Source: Sellimonas catena (GTDB taxonomy: Bacteria; Bacillota; Clostridia; Lachnospirales; Lachnospiraceae). From it: a stretch of 64,000 nt of DNA. Below the pieces are notes generated by a model that saw only the letters and a list, made by a program, of their open reading frames with translations, searched no databases and had not been told where the DNA came from. How positions within the stretch are numbered: the first letter of the stretch is position 1; every line of letters begins with the position of its first letter. The position numbers and the translations under genes were made by a program. The stretch lies in the NCBI RefSeq assembly GCF_045063725.1, contig NZ_CP173695.1; one strand, 5' to 3'. Positions 7,915-16,960 of this stretch are shown one piece after another.

Positions 7915-9767
7915 TGGCAAGATATCTGGGATATAAAAGACCAAAAGATCTGAAGCGGACAATGGGGCATCTGATGCACTATCTTGGCGGACACAAGTGG
8001 ATGTTCCTTCTGGTGGCGGTGCTTGTGCTGATCAGTACCGGAGCCAATATTCTGGGGACGTATCTGCTGAAACCGGTTATCAATGAATTTATTCTTCCGG
8101 GGGATGTGAAAGGACTTCTGGCGGCGGTAGCGGGTATGGCCGTCCTTTACCTGTGCGGTGTGACGGCAACATTTGGCTACAACCAGCTGATGGTCATCAC
8201 GGCACAGAAGGTCATCAAGGAAATCCGGCAGGATCTTTTTGCCCACGTGCAGAAGCTTCCACTGAAATATTATGATGCCCATACTCACGGAGAGCTGATG
8301 AGCCGGTTCACCAATGACGTAGACACAGTGCAGGAGGCGATGAACAGCAGCTTCGCCATGCTGATTCAGAGTTTCCTTATGCTGGCGGGAACGATTACCA
8401 TGATGCTGGTATTAAGTGTACGGCTGACGCTGATTGTCGTGGTTTTTCTGCTTTTGATGGCTGCCTTTATCAAGTTTAACGGCAGCAGAAGCCGGAAATA
8501 CTTTACAAGGCAGCAGGAGGAGATCGGAAAGATCAATGGATTTGTAGAAGAGATGGCGGCGGGCCAGAAAGTGGAGAAAGTGTTCAACCACGAGAAGGCT
8601 GATTTCAAGAAGTTCTGTGAGATGAATGAAAATCTCCGGAGGGAATCGACGAATGCCCTGACTTTTGCCGGAATGATGGTGCCGACAATTGTAAGCCTTT
8701 CCTTCGTGAATTATGCGGTTTCGGCCTGTGTGGGCGGGCTCTTTGCCCTGTCCGGACTATTGGATATCGGCAGCCTTTCTTCCTATCTCGTCTATGTGCG
8801 CCAGAGCGCCATGCCGATGAACCAGTTTACACAGCAGGTGAATTTCCTGCTGGCGGCCCTTTCCGGTGCGGAGCGGATTTTCCAGATGATGGAGGAAGAA
8901 CCGGAGATTGATGAAGGAACCATCACCCTCTGCAATGTAAGAAGAGAAGGGGATGTTCTGGTGGAATGTGAAGAGAAGACGGGAGAATACGCATGGCGGG
9001 AAGAGAAGGAAGATCAGGTGGTGCTCACACCGCTGAAAGGCGATGTGCGTTTTGACAATGTCGTATTTTCCTATGTGCCGAATAAACGGATTCTGAATGG
9101 AATTTCGCTCTATGCAAAACCGGGACAGAAGATTGCCTTTGTGGGATCGACCGGAGCGGGAAAGACGACGATTGTCAATCTGATCAACCGGTTTTATGAG
9201 ATCGAGAGCGGAATGATCACGTATGACGGGATTGACATCCGCAAGATCCGGAAAGATGACCTGCGAAGATCTCTTGCAATGGTCATTCAGGATACCCACC
9301 TGTTTACTGGAACGATCGCAGACAATATCAGGTATGGAGATCAGGAAATCACGGATGAGGAAGTCCGGGACGCGGCAAGGATCGCCAATGCGGATTCTTT
9401 TATCCGGAAGCTCCCGAAAGGATATGACACGATGCTTTACGGGGACGGCAGCAACCTTTCCCAGGGCCAGAGGCAGCTCCTTTCCATTGCGCGTGCAGCG
9501 GCCGTCAAGCCGCCGGTTCTTGTACTGGATGAGGCAACCAGTTCCATCGATACGAGAACCGAGCGTCTGATTGAAAAGGGAATGGATGCCATCATGGAAG
9601 GGCGGACCGTGTTCGTCATCGCCCACCGCCTTTCTACGGTACGCAATTCCAAGGCGATTATGGTACTGGAAAAAGGAGAGATCATTGAGCGGGGAAATCA
9701 CGAGGAACTTCTGGAACAGAAAGGCCGTTATTATCAGCTTTATACAGGACAGTTTGAACTGGAGTAG
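7914..9767 (+). CDS. ABC exporter, half-transporter subunit B
   Basis: A 617-residue partner half exporter. Six membrane helices occupy about residues 20-310. The ATPase domain has a canonical P-loop GSTGAGKTT (near 411), the signature LSQGQRQLL (about 515) and Walker B LVLDEATSSIDT (about 536) with the catalytic Glu present. An insertion of about 40 charged residues between the membrane and ATPase domains (REGDVLVECEEKTGEYAWRE) is typical of the longer subunit in such pairs. The ATG overlaps the stop of subunit A by 1 nt, so the two are translationally coupled. Together they likely export a drug, lipid or peptide. Confidence 0.9.
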   Translation: MARYLGYKRPKDLKRTMGHLMHYLGGHKWMFLLVAVLVLISTGANILGTYLLKPVINEFILPGDVKGLLAAVAGMAVLYLCGVTATFGYNQLMVITAQKVIKEIRQDLFAHVQKLPLKYYDAHTHGELMSRFTNDVDTVQEAMNSSFAMLIQSFLMLAGTITMMLVLSVRLTLIVVVFLLLMAAFIKFNGSRSRKYFTRQQEEIGKINGFVEEMAAGQKVEKVFNHEKADFKKFCEMNENLRRESTNALTFAGMMVPTIVSLSFVNYAVSACVGGLFALSGLLDIGSLSSYLVYVRQSAMPMNQFTQQVNFLLAALSGAERIFQMMEEEPEIDEGTITLCNVRREGDVLVECEEKTGEYAWREEKEDQVVLTPLKGDVRFDNVVFSYVPNKRILNGISLYAKPGQKIAFVGSTGAGKTTIVNLINRFYEIESGMITYDGIDIRKIRKDDLRRSLAMVIQDTHLFTGTIADNIRYGDQEITDEEVRDAARIANADSFIRKLPKGYDTMLYGDGSNLSQGQRQLLSIARAAAVKPPVLVLDEATSSIDTRTERLIEKGMDAIMEGRTVFVIAHRLSTVRNSKAIMVLEKGEIIERGNHEELLEQKGRYYQLYTGQFELE

Positions 9768-9774
9768 ATGGAAA

Positions 9775-10212
9775 ATGGAAAAAAGTAAGATCAGAGAACT
9801 ATGGTTTCAGATAAATGCTGCCAGGAGGGCAGCGCTTCGGCCGTATTTTCAGGAAATCGGCCTGAAAGTAGGGCAGGGACAGCCAAGAATTTTGAATTCT
9901 CTCAGAAAATATGGTACTATGACACAAAGAGAACTTGCAGACCGGTGTTTTGTGGATGTCACGACGATTTCCAGAACGGTGGACCGGCTTGTAAAAGCGG
10001 GGCTTCTGAGAAAGGAGATCGATCCGTCCTGCCGCAGATCCTGTCTGATCAGTCTGACCGAAGAGGGCAGGGAAAAGGCGGAGCAGGTGAAGGAGATTTT
10101 TGAAAAAGGGGATGAGATCTGGTGGGAAGCGTTTGACGAGGAAGAGCTGGAAACTTTTTACCGTCAGCTTCAGAAGATGGAAGAAAGTCTGAAAGGAGAA
10201 CAGACAAAATGA
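9775..10212 (+). CDS. MarR-family transcriptional regulator
   Basis: A 145-residue winged-helix regulator. The recognition region is TQRELADRCFVDVTTISRTVDRLVKAGLLRKEI and the wing is SCRRSCLISLTEEG. Its open frame extends upstream into the exporter gene. ATG 9775 is preferred because GGAG lies about 10 nt before it and MEKSKIRELW is a usual N-terminal helix. It follows the exporter by 7 nt. It probably binds the TTGTATATACAA palindrome at the head of the operon and represses it until a ligand, perhaps the exported compound, is present. Confidence 0.88.
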   Translation: MEKSKIRELWFQINAARRAALRPYFQEIGLKVGQGQPRILNSLRKYGTMTQRELADRCFVDVTTISRTVDRLVKAGLLRKEIDPSCRRSCLISLTEEGREKAEQVKEIFEKGDEIWWEAFDEEELETFYRQLQKMEESLKGEQTK

Positions 10213-11900
10213 AAACGCTTTATACAAGATGGGGAAAAGACCTGGATACGGAGCATGTCCTTTCAGAGTATCCAAGACCTCTGATGCGCCGAAAAAGCTA
10301 TATTAACCTGAACGGATACTGGGATTACCGGATCTGCCGGGAATCCGGGAAGCGTCCGCCTGCCTCCTTCGAAGGAAAGATTCTTGTCCCGTTTTCGCCG
10401 GAGAGTGTTCTGTCCGGTGTGAAGCGGAGACTCCGCCCGGAGGAAACACTCTGGTATCACCGGACGTTTGAAAATCCGGCGCAGTCGGGAGAACGGATTC
10501 TGCTGCATTTTGGCGCAGTCGATCAGATGTGTGTCGTGTATATAAATGGAAGGCGCGCCGGCTGTCATAAAGGAGGATATCTTCCCTTTACCGTTGATGT
10601 TACGCGGTATCTGAAAGAAGGGGAGAATGACCTCTGCGTCCGGGTACGCGATATATCGGACCAGAGCTGGCATGCGAAGGGCAAGCAGAAAATTCAAAAA
10701 GGCGGTATGTTCTATACGGCTCAGAGCGGAATCTGGCAGACAGTATGGATGGAGGCAGTGCCGCATAATTATATTGAAGAGATCAAGTGCCGGCCGTTTT
10801 ATGACACCGGGGAAGTGGAGATTACCGTATTTGCCAATGTGGCAAAGAAGGCAAGGATTATTCTGGAGGGAAGAGTCTGTGAGGCCGGAACGAATGAACC
10901 TGTCCGGATCCGGTTAAGGGAAAAGCGGAGCTGGACACCGTGGGATCCATATCTGTATGAGTTTGAAGTACGGATGGGAAAAGACAAGGTGAAAAGCTAC
11001 TTTGCGATGCGTTGCATCACGGTGGAAAAGGATCCGAAAGGCATTCCAAGGATCTGCCTGAACCACGAGATTCTGTTCCAGAGAGGACTTCTGGATCAGG
11101 GGTACTGGCCGGACGGGCTTTATACAGCGCCGTCCGATGAGGCGATGATTTTTGATATCAGTCAGGCGAAAAATCTCGGCTATAACATGCTCAGGAAGCA
11201 CTGCAAAATCGAGCCACAGCGCTGGTACTATCACTGCGACCGTCTGGGAATGCTGGTGTGGCAGGATATGGTTAACGGAGGAGAAGCGTACCATCACTGG
11301 TATGTGACTTACGGGGCGACTGCCATGAGTATCTGGCACATTACGGTCACGGACAAGGTAAGACGGCTTCTGTCCAGAAAGAGTGAAAAAGGCCGGGCAG
11401 AGTTTGAACATGAGATGAGACAGACAGTACGCACACTCTATGGGCATCCGTCCATCGTCCTTTGGACGCTGTTTAACGAAGGATGGGGACAGTTTGATAC
11501 AAAAAGGCTTACAAAGGAATTGAAACGTCTGGATCCGACCCGTCTGGTAGATGCGGCCAGCGGCTGGTTCGACCAGAGATGCGGGGATGTGCGGAGTACC
11601 CACAACTATTTCTTCCGGCTGAAAGTGAAGACGGAGAAAGAGCGGGCTTCCATTCTGTCGGAATTTGGAGGATTTTCCATGAGAGAAAAAGGGCACAGTG
11701 CGTGCCCGGCAATATACGGATACCGGATTTTCCCGGGGAAGAAGAGCCTGTGCCATGCCTATGAAAAAATCTGGAAAGAAGTCAGAAATCTGGAGCGAAA
11801 AGGGCTGTGCGCGGCTGTCTACACGCAGCTGTCGGATATTGAAGAAGAAGTAAACGGGCTGTGGACCTATGACAGGGAAGTATTAAAAATCAAGGATTAG
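10209..11900 (+). CDS. Glycoside hydrolase family 2 protein
   Basis: A 563-residue intracellular GH2 enzyme with no signal peptide. It has an N-terminal sugar-binding jelly roll (RPLMRRKSYINLNGYWDYRI), a central immunoglobulin-like domain, and a TIM barrel with LRKHCKIEPQRWYYHCDRLG. The acid/base motif is TLFNEGWGQ (Glu near residue 422) and the nucleophile motif is ILSEFGGF (about 484). It is shorter than typical beta-galactosidases. GH2 members cleave beta-galactosides, -glucuronides or -mannosides; the substrate is not clear here. Its ATG overlaps the marR stop by 4 nt (ATGA), so it belongs to the exporter operon. That is an unusual partnership for a glycosidase. Confidence 0.85.
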   Translation: MKTLYTRWGKDLDTEHVLSEYPRPLMRRKSYINLNGYWDYRICRESGKRPPASFEGKILVPFSPESVLSGVKRRLRPEETLWYHRTFENPAQSGERILLHFGAVDQMCVVYINGRRAGCHKGGYLPFTVDVTRYLKEGENDLCVRVRDISDQSWHAKGKQKIQKGGMFYTAQSGIWQTVWMEAVPHNYIEEIKCRPFYDTGEVEITVFANVAKKARIILEGRVCEAGTNEPVRIRLREKRSWTPWDPYLYEFEVRMGKDKVKSYFAMRCITVEKDPKGIPRICLNHEILFQRGLLDQGYWPDGLYTAPSDEAMIFDISQAKNLGYNMLRKHCKIEPQRWYYHCDRLGMLVWQDMVNGGEAYHHWYVTYGATAMSIWHITVTDKVRRLLSRKSEKGRAEFEHEMRQTVRTLYGHPSIVLWTLFNEGWGQFDTKRLTKELKRLDPTRLVDAASGWFDQRCGDVRSTHNYFFRLKVKTEKERASILSEFGGFSMREKGHSACPAIYGYRIFPGKKSLCHAYEKIWKEVRNLERKGLCAAVYTQLSDIEEEVNGLWTYDREVLKIKD

Positions 11901-11916
11901 AAGGAGGAACGGACCG

Positions 11917-12837
11917 ATGAGAATCATCAACTTTGGATCGCTGAATCTGGATTATACCTACACGGTGGACCATATTGTGGAGCCGGGGGAGACACTGGAT
12001 ACAGCGGAGCGAAAGATTTTCTGCGGCGGTAAAGGGCTGAATCAGTCGATTGCCCTTGCAAGGGCAGGACTGGAAGTCCACCATGCCGGAATGATCGGAG
12101 AAGACGGAGAGATGCTGGTGGATCTTTGCAGGAAGGAAAATATTCATACGCATTATATATGGAAAGTTCCGGGACCATCGGGACATACGATCATTCAGGT
12201 GGATGAGAGCGGACAGAACTGCATTCTTCTGTATGGAGGAGCAAACCGGAAATTTACCAAAAATTATATCGATGAAGTGCTGGCGGATTTCAGCGAGGAG
12301 GATATCGTACTTGTGCAGAACGAGATCAATCTCGTAGATTATGTCATCGAAGCGGCCAGCAGAAAGAAGATGCGGATCATCCTGAATCCGTCCCCGTATA
12401 ATGAGCAGCTTAAATTCTGTGATCTTGGCAAAGTAAACCTCTTCCTTGTCAATGAGATTGAAGGCGCGCAGATGACAGGAAAAGAAGAGCTGGGGGAAAT
12501 TCTGGATACTTTGTCCGAACTGTATCCGAAGGCCGGGATTGTGATGACGCTTGGCGGAGACGGATGTGTGTATCAGGATGCATCGAGACGGTTTTTCCAG
12601 GACAGCTTCCATGTACCGGTGACCGATACGACCGGAGCAGGAGATACGTTTACCGGATATTTTATCGCCGGACTGGTATCCGGGATGGATGTAAGAGAAT
12701 GCCTGATCGTGGCCTCCAGAGCGGCGGCCATTGCGGTCACAAGACCTGGAGCGGCTGCGTCGATCCCGACAAAACAGGAGGTCAGGGAAATTGATCTGGA
12801 TTTTGAAAGACCACAGAAACATGAGACAGAAGAGTAG
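11917..12837 (+). CDS. PfkB-family carbohydrate kinase (ribokinase-like)
   Basis: A 306-residue sugar kinase of the ribokinase/PfkB fold. Key features are the N-terminal GSLNLDYTYTVDHIVEPGET, the substrate motif GGKGLNQSIALARAG (about residues 36-50), NPSPYN, and the C-terminal DTTGAGDTFTGYF (about 235-247), which holds the anion hole and catalytic Asp. It is closest in style to ribokinases, though the exact sugar is open. AAGGAGGA precedes the ATG, which lies 16 nt after the GH2 stop. It is the last gene of the exporter-MarR-GH2 operon and could phosphorylate the sugar released by the GH2 enzyme. Confidence 0.85.
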   Translation: MRIINFGSLNLDYTYTVDHIVEPGETLDTAERKIFCGGKGLNQSIALARAGLEVHHAGMIGEDGEMLVDLCRKENIHTHYIWKVPGPSGHTIIQVDESGQNCILLYGGANRKFTKNYIDEVLADFSEEDIVLVQNEINLVDYVIEAASRKKMRIILNPSPYNEQLKFCDLGKVNLFLVNEIEGAQMTGKEELGEILDTLSELYPKAGIVMTLGGDGCVYQDASRRFFQDSFHVPVTDTTGAGDTFTGYFIAGLVSGMDVRECLIVASRAAAIAVTRPGAAASIPTKQEVREIDLDFERPQKHETEE

Positions 12838-12840
12838 AAG

Positions 12841-12888
12841 AAAAGAGCTTTGCAACGCCCGGAGAAAGGGCCGCGCAAAGCTCTTTTT
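12841..12888. terminator. Bidirectional terminator between the kinase and acetyltransferase genes
   Basis: AAAAGAGCTTTGC (12841-12853) pairs with GCAAAGCTCTTTT (12875-12887), with T-runs on both strands. It can end the plus-strand kinase operon and the minus-strand acetyltransferase gene. Confidence 0.85.
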
Positions 12889-12913
12889 GTGCAATAGAAA
12901 CAGTTTCTGAAGA

Positions 12914-13585
12914 TCAGTCCTTGTCAGGTTTGGAAAGCACATCCGGGATCGGTACATCGATTTTCCGGTCACGGTAATAGTATTCCCGGTCGTGTTCTCC
13001 TACTTCACGCAGTACCCGGCATGGATTTCCTACAGCTACTACTCCGGCCGGGATGTCCTTTGTGACAATGCTGCCGGCTCCGATAACTGTATTGTCCCCG
13101 ATGGTCACACCCGGAAGGATGACACATCCTGCGCCGATCCATACATTCTTTCCGATATGTACGTCCATGTTGTACTGCATCTCCAGATACCGGAGATTCG
13201 GTTCCACCGGATGACCTGCGGTCGCGATGGTGACATTCGGTCCGATCATGGTCTTGCTGCCGATATAAATATGTCCGTCGTCAACAAGAGTCAGATTGAA
13301 GTTGGCGTAGACATGATCTCCAAAATGGGTATGATATCCACCCCAGTTGGAACGAAGCGGAGGTTCGATATAGCATCCCTCGCCCAATTCGGCAAACATA
13401 TCTTTGAGCATTCTGGCTCTCAGTTCCTGGTCGTGCGGTCTTGTCTGATTATAATCATACAGCTTTTCCAGACAGTCAAACTGTTTTTTCATAATTTCAG
13501 GGTCGGACGGAAGGTAAAGACGTCCTTCCTCCATTCTTTTTGCGGACTCCTGAGAGTCCATCTGTAAATCCTCTGCATATTCCAT
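12914..13585 (-). CDS. Sugar O-acetyltransferase (maltose acetyltransferase-like)
   Basis: A 223-residue hexapeptide-repeat acyltransferase. The N-terminal maltose-acetyltransferase domain is MEEGRLYLPSDPEIMKKQ. Left-handed beta-helix repeats follow (VHIGKNVWIGAGCVILPGV, IGDNTVIGAGSIVTKDIPAG), along with the conserved TIATAGHP carrying the catalytic His. It transfers acetyl from acetyl-CoA to a sugar hydroxyl in the cytosol. The C-terminal extension after GNPCRVLREV (about 25 residues) is slightly longer than usual. GGAGGAGGAAA precedes the ATG. It is a single gene on the minus strand. Confidence 0.88.
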   Translation of the reverse strand: MEYAEDLQMDSQESAKRMEEGRLYLPSDPEIMKKQFDCLEKLYDYNQTRPHDQELRARMLKDMFAELGEGCYIEPPLRSNWGGYHTHFGDHVYANFNLTLVDDGHIYIGSKTMIGPNVTIATAGHPVEPNLRYLEMQYNMDVHIGKNVWIGAGCVILPGVTIGDNTVIGAGSIVTKDIPAGVVAVGNPCRVLREVGEHDREYYYRDRKIDVPIPDVLSKPDKD

Positions 13586-13623
13586 GCTGTGTTTCCTCCT
13601 CCTTTTTTCCGCTGCTATCCTCT

Positions 13624-13652
13624 ACTATAGTATATTCCGGTGCCGGTGGCAA
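13624..13652 (-). promoter_or_regulatory. Promoter of the sugar O-acetyltransferase gene
   Basis: On the minus strand TTGCCA (13652-13647), a 17-bp spacer and TATAGT (13629-13624) lie about 40 nt upstream of the start codon. Confidence 0.65.
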
Positions 13653-13748
13653 GGACGGTGTTTCTTTTTTTCATCACAGTTTTGGCACAGAATAGACACA
13701 ATTTCCTGATAAGGTATTGCATAGACTAAAACAGAGGAGGGAAGCACA

Positions 13749-14705
13749 TTGATCGAAGTCAACGGATTAGTGAAAAAATACGGCAGCCATACTGCTGTGG
13801 ATCATCTGAACTTTCGAATAGAGAAGGGACATATCTATGGGCTGCTTGGGCCAAACGGAGCCGGAAAGTCCACAACCATGAATATCATGACCGGATATCT
13901 CGGAGCAACCGAAGGGGAAGTTCTGATCAACGGCCATGATATTTTAAAAGAGCCGGAACTGGCGAAAAAATCTGTCGGATATCTCCCGGAGATGCCGCCG
14001 CTTTATATGGACATGAAAGTGCAGGAGTATCTGATGTTCGCGGCGGAGCTGAAAAAGGTAAAAAAGGCGGACAGAAAGGCTGAAGTCAAAAAAATAATGA
14101 AGATGGTCAGGATTTATGATGTGAGAGAAAGGCTGATTAAGAATTTGTCCAAAGGATACCGCCAGAGAGTGGGTCTGGCGCAGGCAGTGCTTGGATTCCC
14201 TGAGACAATTATTCTGGATGAGCCGACAGTCGGTCTGGATCCGAAACAGATCATCGAAATCAGAGAGTTAATCAGGGAGCTTGCAAAAGATCATACGGTC
14301 ATTTTAAGCTCCCATATTCTTGCGGAGATCCGGGAAGTGTGCGATTACATCATCATTATTTCCCAGGGGAAACTGGTGGCAAGTGATACGCCGGAAAACC
14401 TGGAAAAGAAATTTTCAGGGAATGCGCCGACCGAGATCGAGACAAGACTGCTTCCGGAAAAAACCGAAGAGATTCTCTCACGGATTCCGGGAATTCAGAA
14501 AGTCAGCTATCTGACGTCCGATCCTGGAATCACCAGGGCGGTCATTGAGACAAAAGAGGATGTTGACATCCGGGAGGAGATTTTCCGTGCCTTTGCAAGA
14601 GAAGACAGCGCGTTGATCTCCATGTACAGAAAACAGAACACACTGGAGGACATCTTCCTTCAGCTGACCCAGGAAGGAGGGCGTCCACATGCTGGCAATC
14701 TATAA
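13749..14705 (+). CDS. ABC transporter ATP-binding protein (Gld-type cluster)
   Basis: A 318-residue ABC-2 type ATPase. The P-loop is GLLGPNGAGKSTTMNIM (about 35), the signature LSKGYRQRVGLAQAVLG (about 135), Walker B ETIILDEPTVGLDP, and switch His SSHILAE. An ABC-2 accessory C-terminal domain (about residues 225-318) follows. It starts at TTG 13749 with GGAGGG 7-8 nt upstream; the resulting MIEVNGLVKKYG is the family N-terminus. It is first of four co-directional genes (ATPase, permease, GldG-like, DUF4340). The set resembles the gliding-motility GldA/F/G arrangement, which in non-gliding Firmicutes is an ABC system of unknown substrate. Confidence 0.88.
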   Translation: MIEVNGLVKKYGSHTAVDHLNFRIEKGHIYGLLGPNGAGKSTTMNIMTGYLGATEGEVLINGHDILKEPELAKKSVGYLPEMPPLYMDMKVQEYLMFAAELKKVKKADRKAEVKKIMKMVRIYDVRERLIKNLSKGYRQRVGLAQAVLGFPETIILDEPTVGLDPKQIIEIRELIRELAKDHTVILSSHILAEIREVCDYIIIISQGKLVASDTPENLEKKFSGNAPTEIETRLLPEKTEEILSRIPGIQKVSYLTSDPGITRAVIETKEDVDIREEIFRAFAREDSALISMYRKQNTLEDIFLQLTQEGGRPHAGNL

Positions 14706-15555
14706 GCGTGAGTTTAAATCGTATTTTTACTCCATGACGGGGAGTATTTTCATCGCCTTTCTGACCTTTATGACAGGCATCTACTTCATGGCATACAATT
14801 TAAACAGCGGATATCCGTATTTTTCCTATTCGCTGGAAGGGGTCATGTTTATTTTTCTTGTGGCGGTTCCGATTCTTACGATGCGAAGCTTTTCCGGGGA
14901 AAGGAGAAGCCGGACCGACCAGCTGCTGTTGACCTCCCCGGTAAGCGTGGGCAAGATGGTAATGGGAAAATATTTTGCCATGGTGACGGTATTTCTGATT
15001 CCTTGCGTACTGTTCTGTGCGTATCCGCTGATTATCAGTACACAGGGGACGGCATATTTTAAGAATGATTATACATCGATTCTTGTATTCTTCCTTCTTG
15101 GATGTGTATATATTGCCATCGGAAGTTTTATCTCAGCCATGACGGAGAGCCAGATTATTGCGGCCATCGGAACATTTGGTGTCCTGATGGTGATTTATCT
15201 GTGGGATGGACTGTTAAGCTTCCTTCCGTCTTCCGCATTTGGAGGGATGGCAGGAATCTGGATGATGCTGACCCTCTGCGTTTTGTTTGTTTACAATATG
15301 ACCAAAAACGGTCTGCTGAGTGTCGGAATTGAAGGAATCGGTACGATTGTTCTTATTGTGATCTATGTTGTAGACTCTTCTTTATATGAAGGAATTCTTT
15401 CCACAATCTTTGAAAAGTTTGCGCTTGTTTCAACGTTTACGAGTGTCGCGGAAAATAATCTTCTGGACATCGGCGGGGTTGTGATGTATCTGACTCTGAT
15501 CGGGGTGTTTTTATTCCTGACCGTTCAGTCAATACAGAAAAGAAGATTCAGTTAG
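14689..15555 (+). CDS. ABC-2 type permease (GldF-like)
   Basis: A 288-residue membrane protein with about six to seven hydrophobic helices. It begins MLAIYKREFKSYFYSMTGSIFIAFL, the typical start of ABC-2 permeases in these clusters, and keeps the conserved TMRSFSGERRSRTDQLLLTSPVS cytoplasmic loop. The gene overlaps the ATPase gene by 17 nt. It forms the membrane channel for the ATPase; the transported substrate is unknown. Confidence 0.87.
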   Translation: MLAIYKREFKSYFYSMTGSIFIAFLTFMTGIYFMAYNLNSGYPYFSYSLEGVMFIFLVAVPILTMRSFSGERRSRTDQLLLTSPVSVGKMVMGKYFAMVTVFLIPCVLFCAYPLIISTQGTAYFKNDYTSILVFFLLGCVYIAIGSFISAMTESQIIAAIGTFGVLMVIYLWDGLLSFLPSSAFGGMAGIWMMLTLCVLFVYNMTKNGLLSVGIEGIGTIVLIVIYVVDSSLYEGILSTIFEKFALVSTFTSVAENNLLDIGGVVMYLTLIGVFLFLTVQSIQKRRFS

Positions 15556-15566
15556 GAGGGTAAGAC

Positions 15567-16949
15567 ATGAAGAAATTGCTGAAAAAATTCCGAAGTCTTC
15601 AGACCCGCTATGGATTTTACAGTGTGGGTATGATTGCGGTTGTCATCGTGATCGCAGTTGTCACCAATCTGATTGTCGGGCAGCTCCCTGAGAAATTCAG
15701 ACAGGTTGATGTCAGCAATAAAAACATTTACGGAATTTCCAAGACATCCAGAAATCTTTTGAAAGATCTGGAATACGATATCAAGTTTACGGTATATGCA
15801 GACAAATCATCTACAGACGAGAGAATCAAAACATTCCTGGAACGATATACCGCACTGACTGACAAGATCAGTGTAGAATGGATCAATCCGGTGGATAATC
15901 CGCAGGCTCTTCAGGAGAATGAAGATGCACAGTCCAATTCCATTGTCGTTTCCTGCGAGGAGACCGGAAAATCCGCTACAGTTCTGTTTACGGATATTAT
16001 TGTGCAGGACTACAGCTCCTACTATACGACAGGGTCTGCGTCTGATTCGGAGTTTGATGCGGACGGTCAGCTGACAAGTGCGATCAATCAGATTACAACG
16101 GATGTGTCGAAGAAAATCTACTATACAACCGGACACGGCGAGACGACATTATCCACTTCTCTGAGCGATGAACTGGAGAAATCCAGTGTGACAACGGAAG
16201 AACTGAATCTTCTGATGGTAGAAGAGATCCCTTCAGACTGCGACCTGATCCTGATCGATGCGCCGACGAGCGATATTTCCGAGCAGGAGGAAACGATGCT
16301 TCTGAATTATATGTCAGAAGGAGGAAAGGTCATCTATGTGATGGGTGATGCTTCCACGGAGACGCCGAATCTGAACGCGTTTATGGAACAGTACGGAATG
16401 ACAAAAACGGACGGCTACATTGCGGATATGCAGCGGTGCTACCAGGGTAATTACTATTATATCTTCCCGGAAATCTCAGCATCGGGAGATCTGGGAGACG
16501 GTCTGGAAAGCGATATGGTACTGCTTGTAAATTCAGCCGGATTTACCGTACAGGAAGATTTAAGAGATACGCTTTCTGTGACACAGGTGATGACGACATC
16601 CTCAGAAGGATACGCAGTGACGGAAGAGGCACAGACACAGGGAGAATATACTCTCGCAGCTGTCGCGGAGGAAGATGACGCGAAGCTGACCGTGATTGCT
16701 TCGGAAAGCATGATCAATTCCCAGATTACGGAGTATTTTTCCAATCTGGATAATTCGAGACTCTTCCTCAATCTCGTTATGAACAATTTTGACGATGTTG
16801 AAAATCTTTCCATCAAGGCGAAGAGCCTGTCTGTAGAGTTGAACACCGTGCAGCATGCAGGTTCTATCAGTACAGCGCTGATCTTTGGTGTGCCGGCGGT
16901 TGTTCTGATCGGAGGATTTGTGATCTGGATGAAACGTAGAAAAGCATAG
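15567..16949 (+). CDS. GldG-family auxiliary protein of the ABC system
   Basis: A 460-residue protein with an N-terminal membrane helix (SVGMIAVVIVIAVVTNLIVG), a large extracytoplasmic region, and a C-terminal helix followed by WMKRRKA. The core (DVSNKNIYGISKTSRNLLKDL, VYADKSSTDERIKTFLERY, GHGETTLSTSL) matches the ABC_transp_aux/GldG family. It lies 11 nt after the permease gene with GGAGGG in between. It probably forms the external part of the transporter complex. No enzymatic residues were recognised. Confidence 0.82.
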   Translation: MKKLLKKFRSLQTRYGFYSVGMIAVVIVIAVVTNLIVGQLPEKFRQVDVSNKNIYGISKTSRNLLKDLEYDIKFTVYADKSSTDERIKTFLERYTALTDKISVEWINPVDNPQALQENEDAQSNSIVVSCEETGKSATVLFTDIIVQDYSSYYTTGSASDSEFDADGQLTSAINQITTDVSKKIYYTTGHGETTLSTSLSDELEKSSVTTEELNLLMVEEIPSDCDLILIDAPTSDISEQEETMLLNYMSEGGKVIYVMGDASTETPNLNAFMEQYGMTKTDGYIADMQRCYQGNYYYIFPEISASGDLGDGLESDMVLLVNSAGFTVQEDLRDTLSVTQVMTTSSEGYAVTEEAQTQGEYTLAAVAEEDDAKLTVIASESMINSQITEYFSNLDNSRLFLNLVMNNFDDVENLSIKAKSLSVELNTVQHAGSISTALIFGVPAVVLIGGFVIWMKRRKA

Positions 16950-16960
16950 GGAGTGGACAG

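Noticed and set aside
9571..9774. N-terminal extension of the MarR gene into the exporter gene
   Set aside because: The extension has no homology-like features, and ATG 9775 with GGAG upstream gives a standard MarR length.
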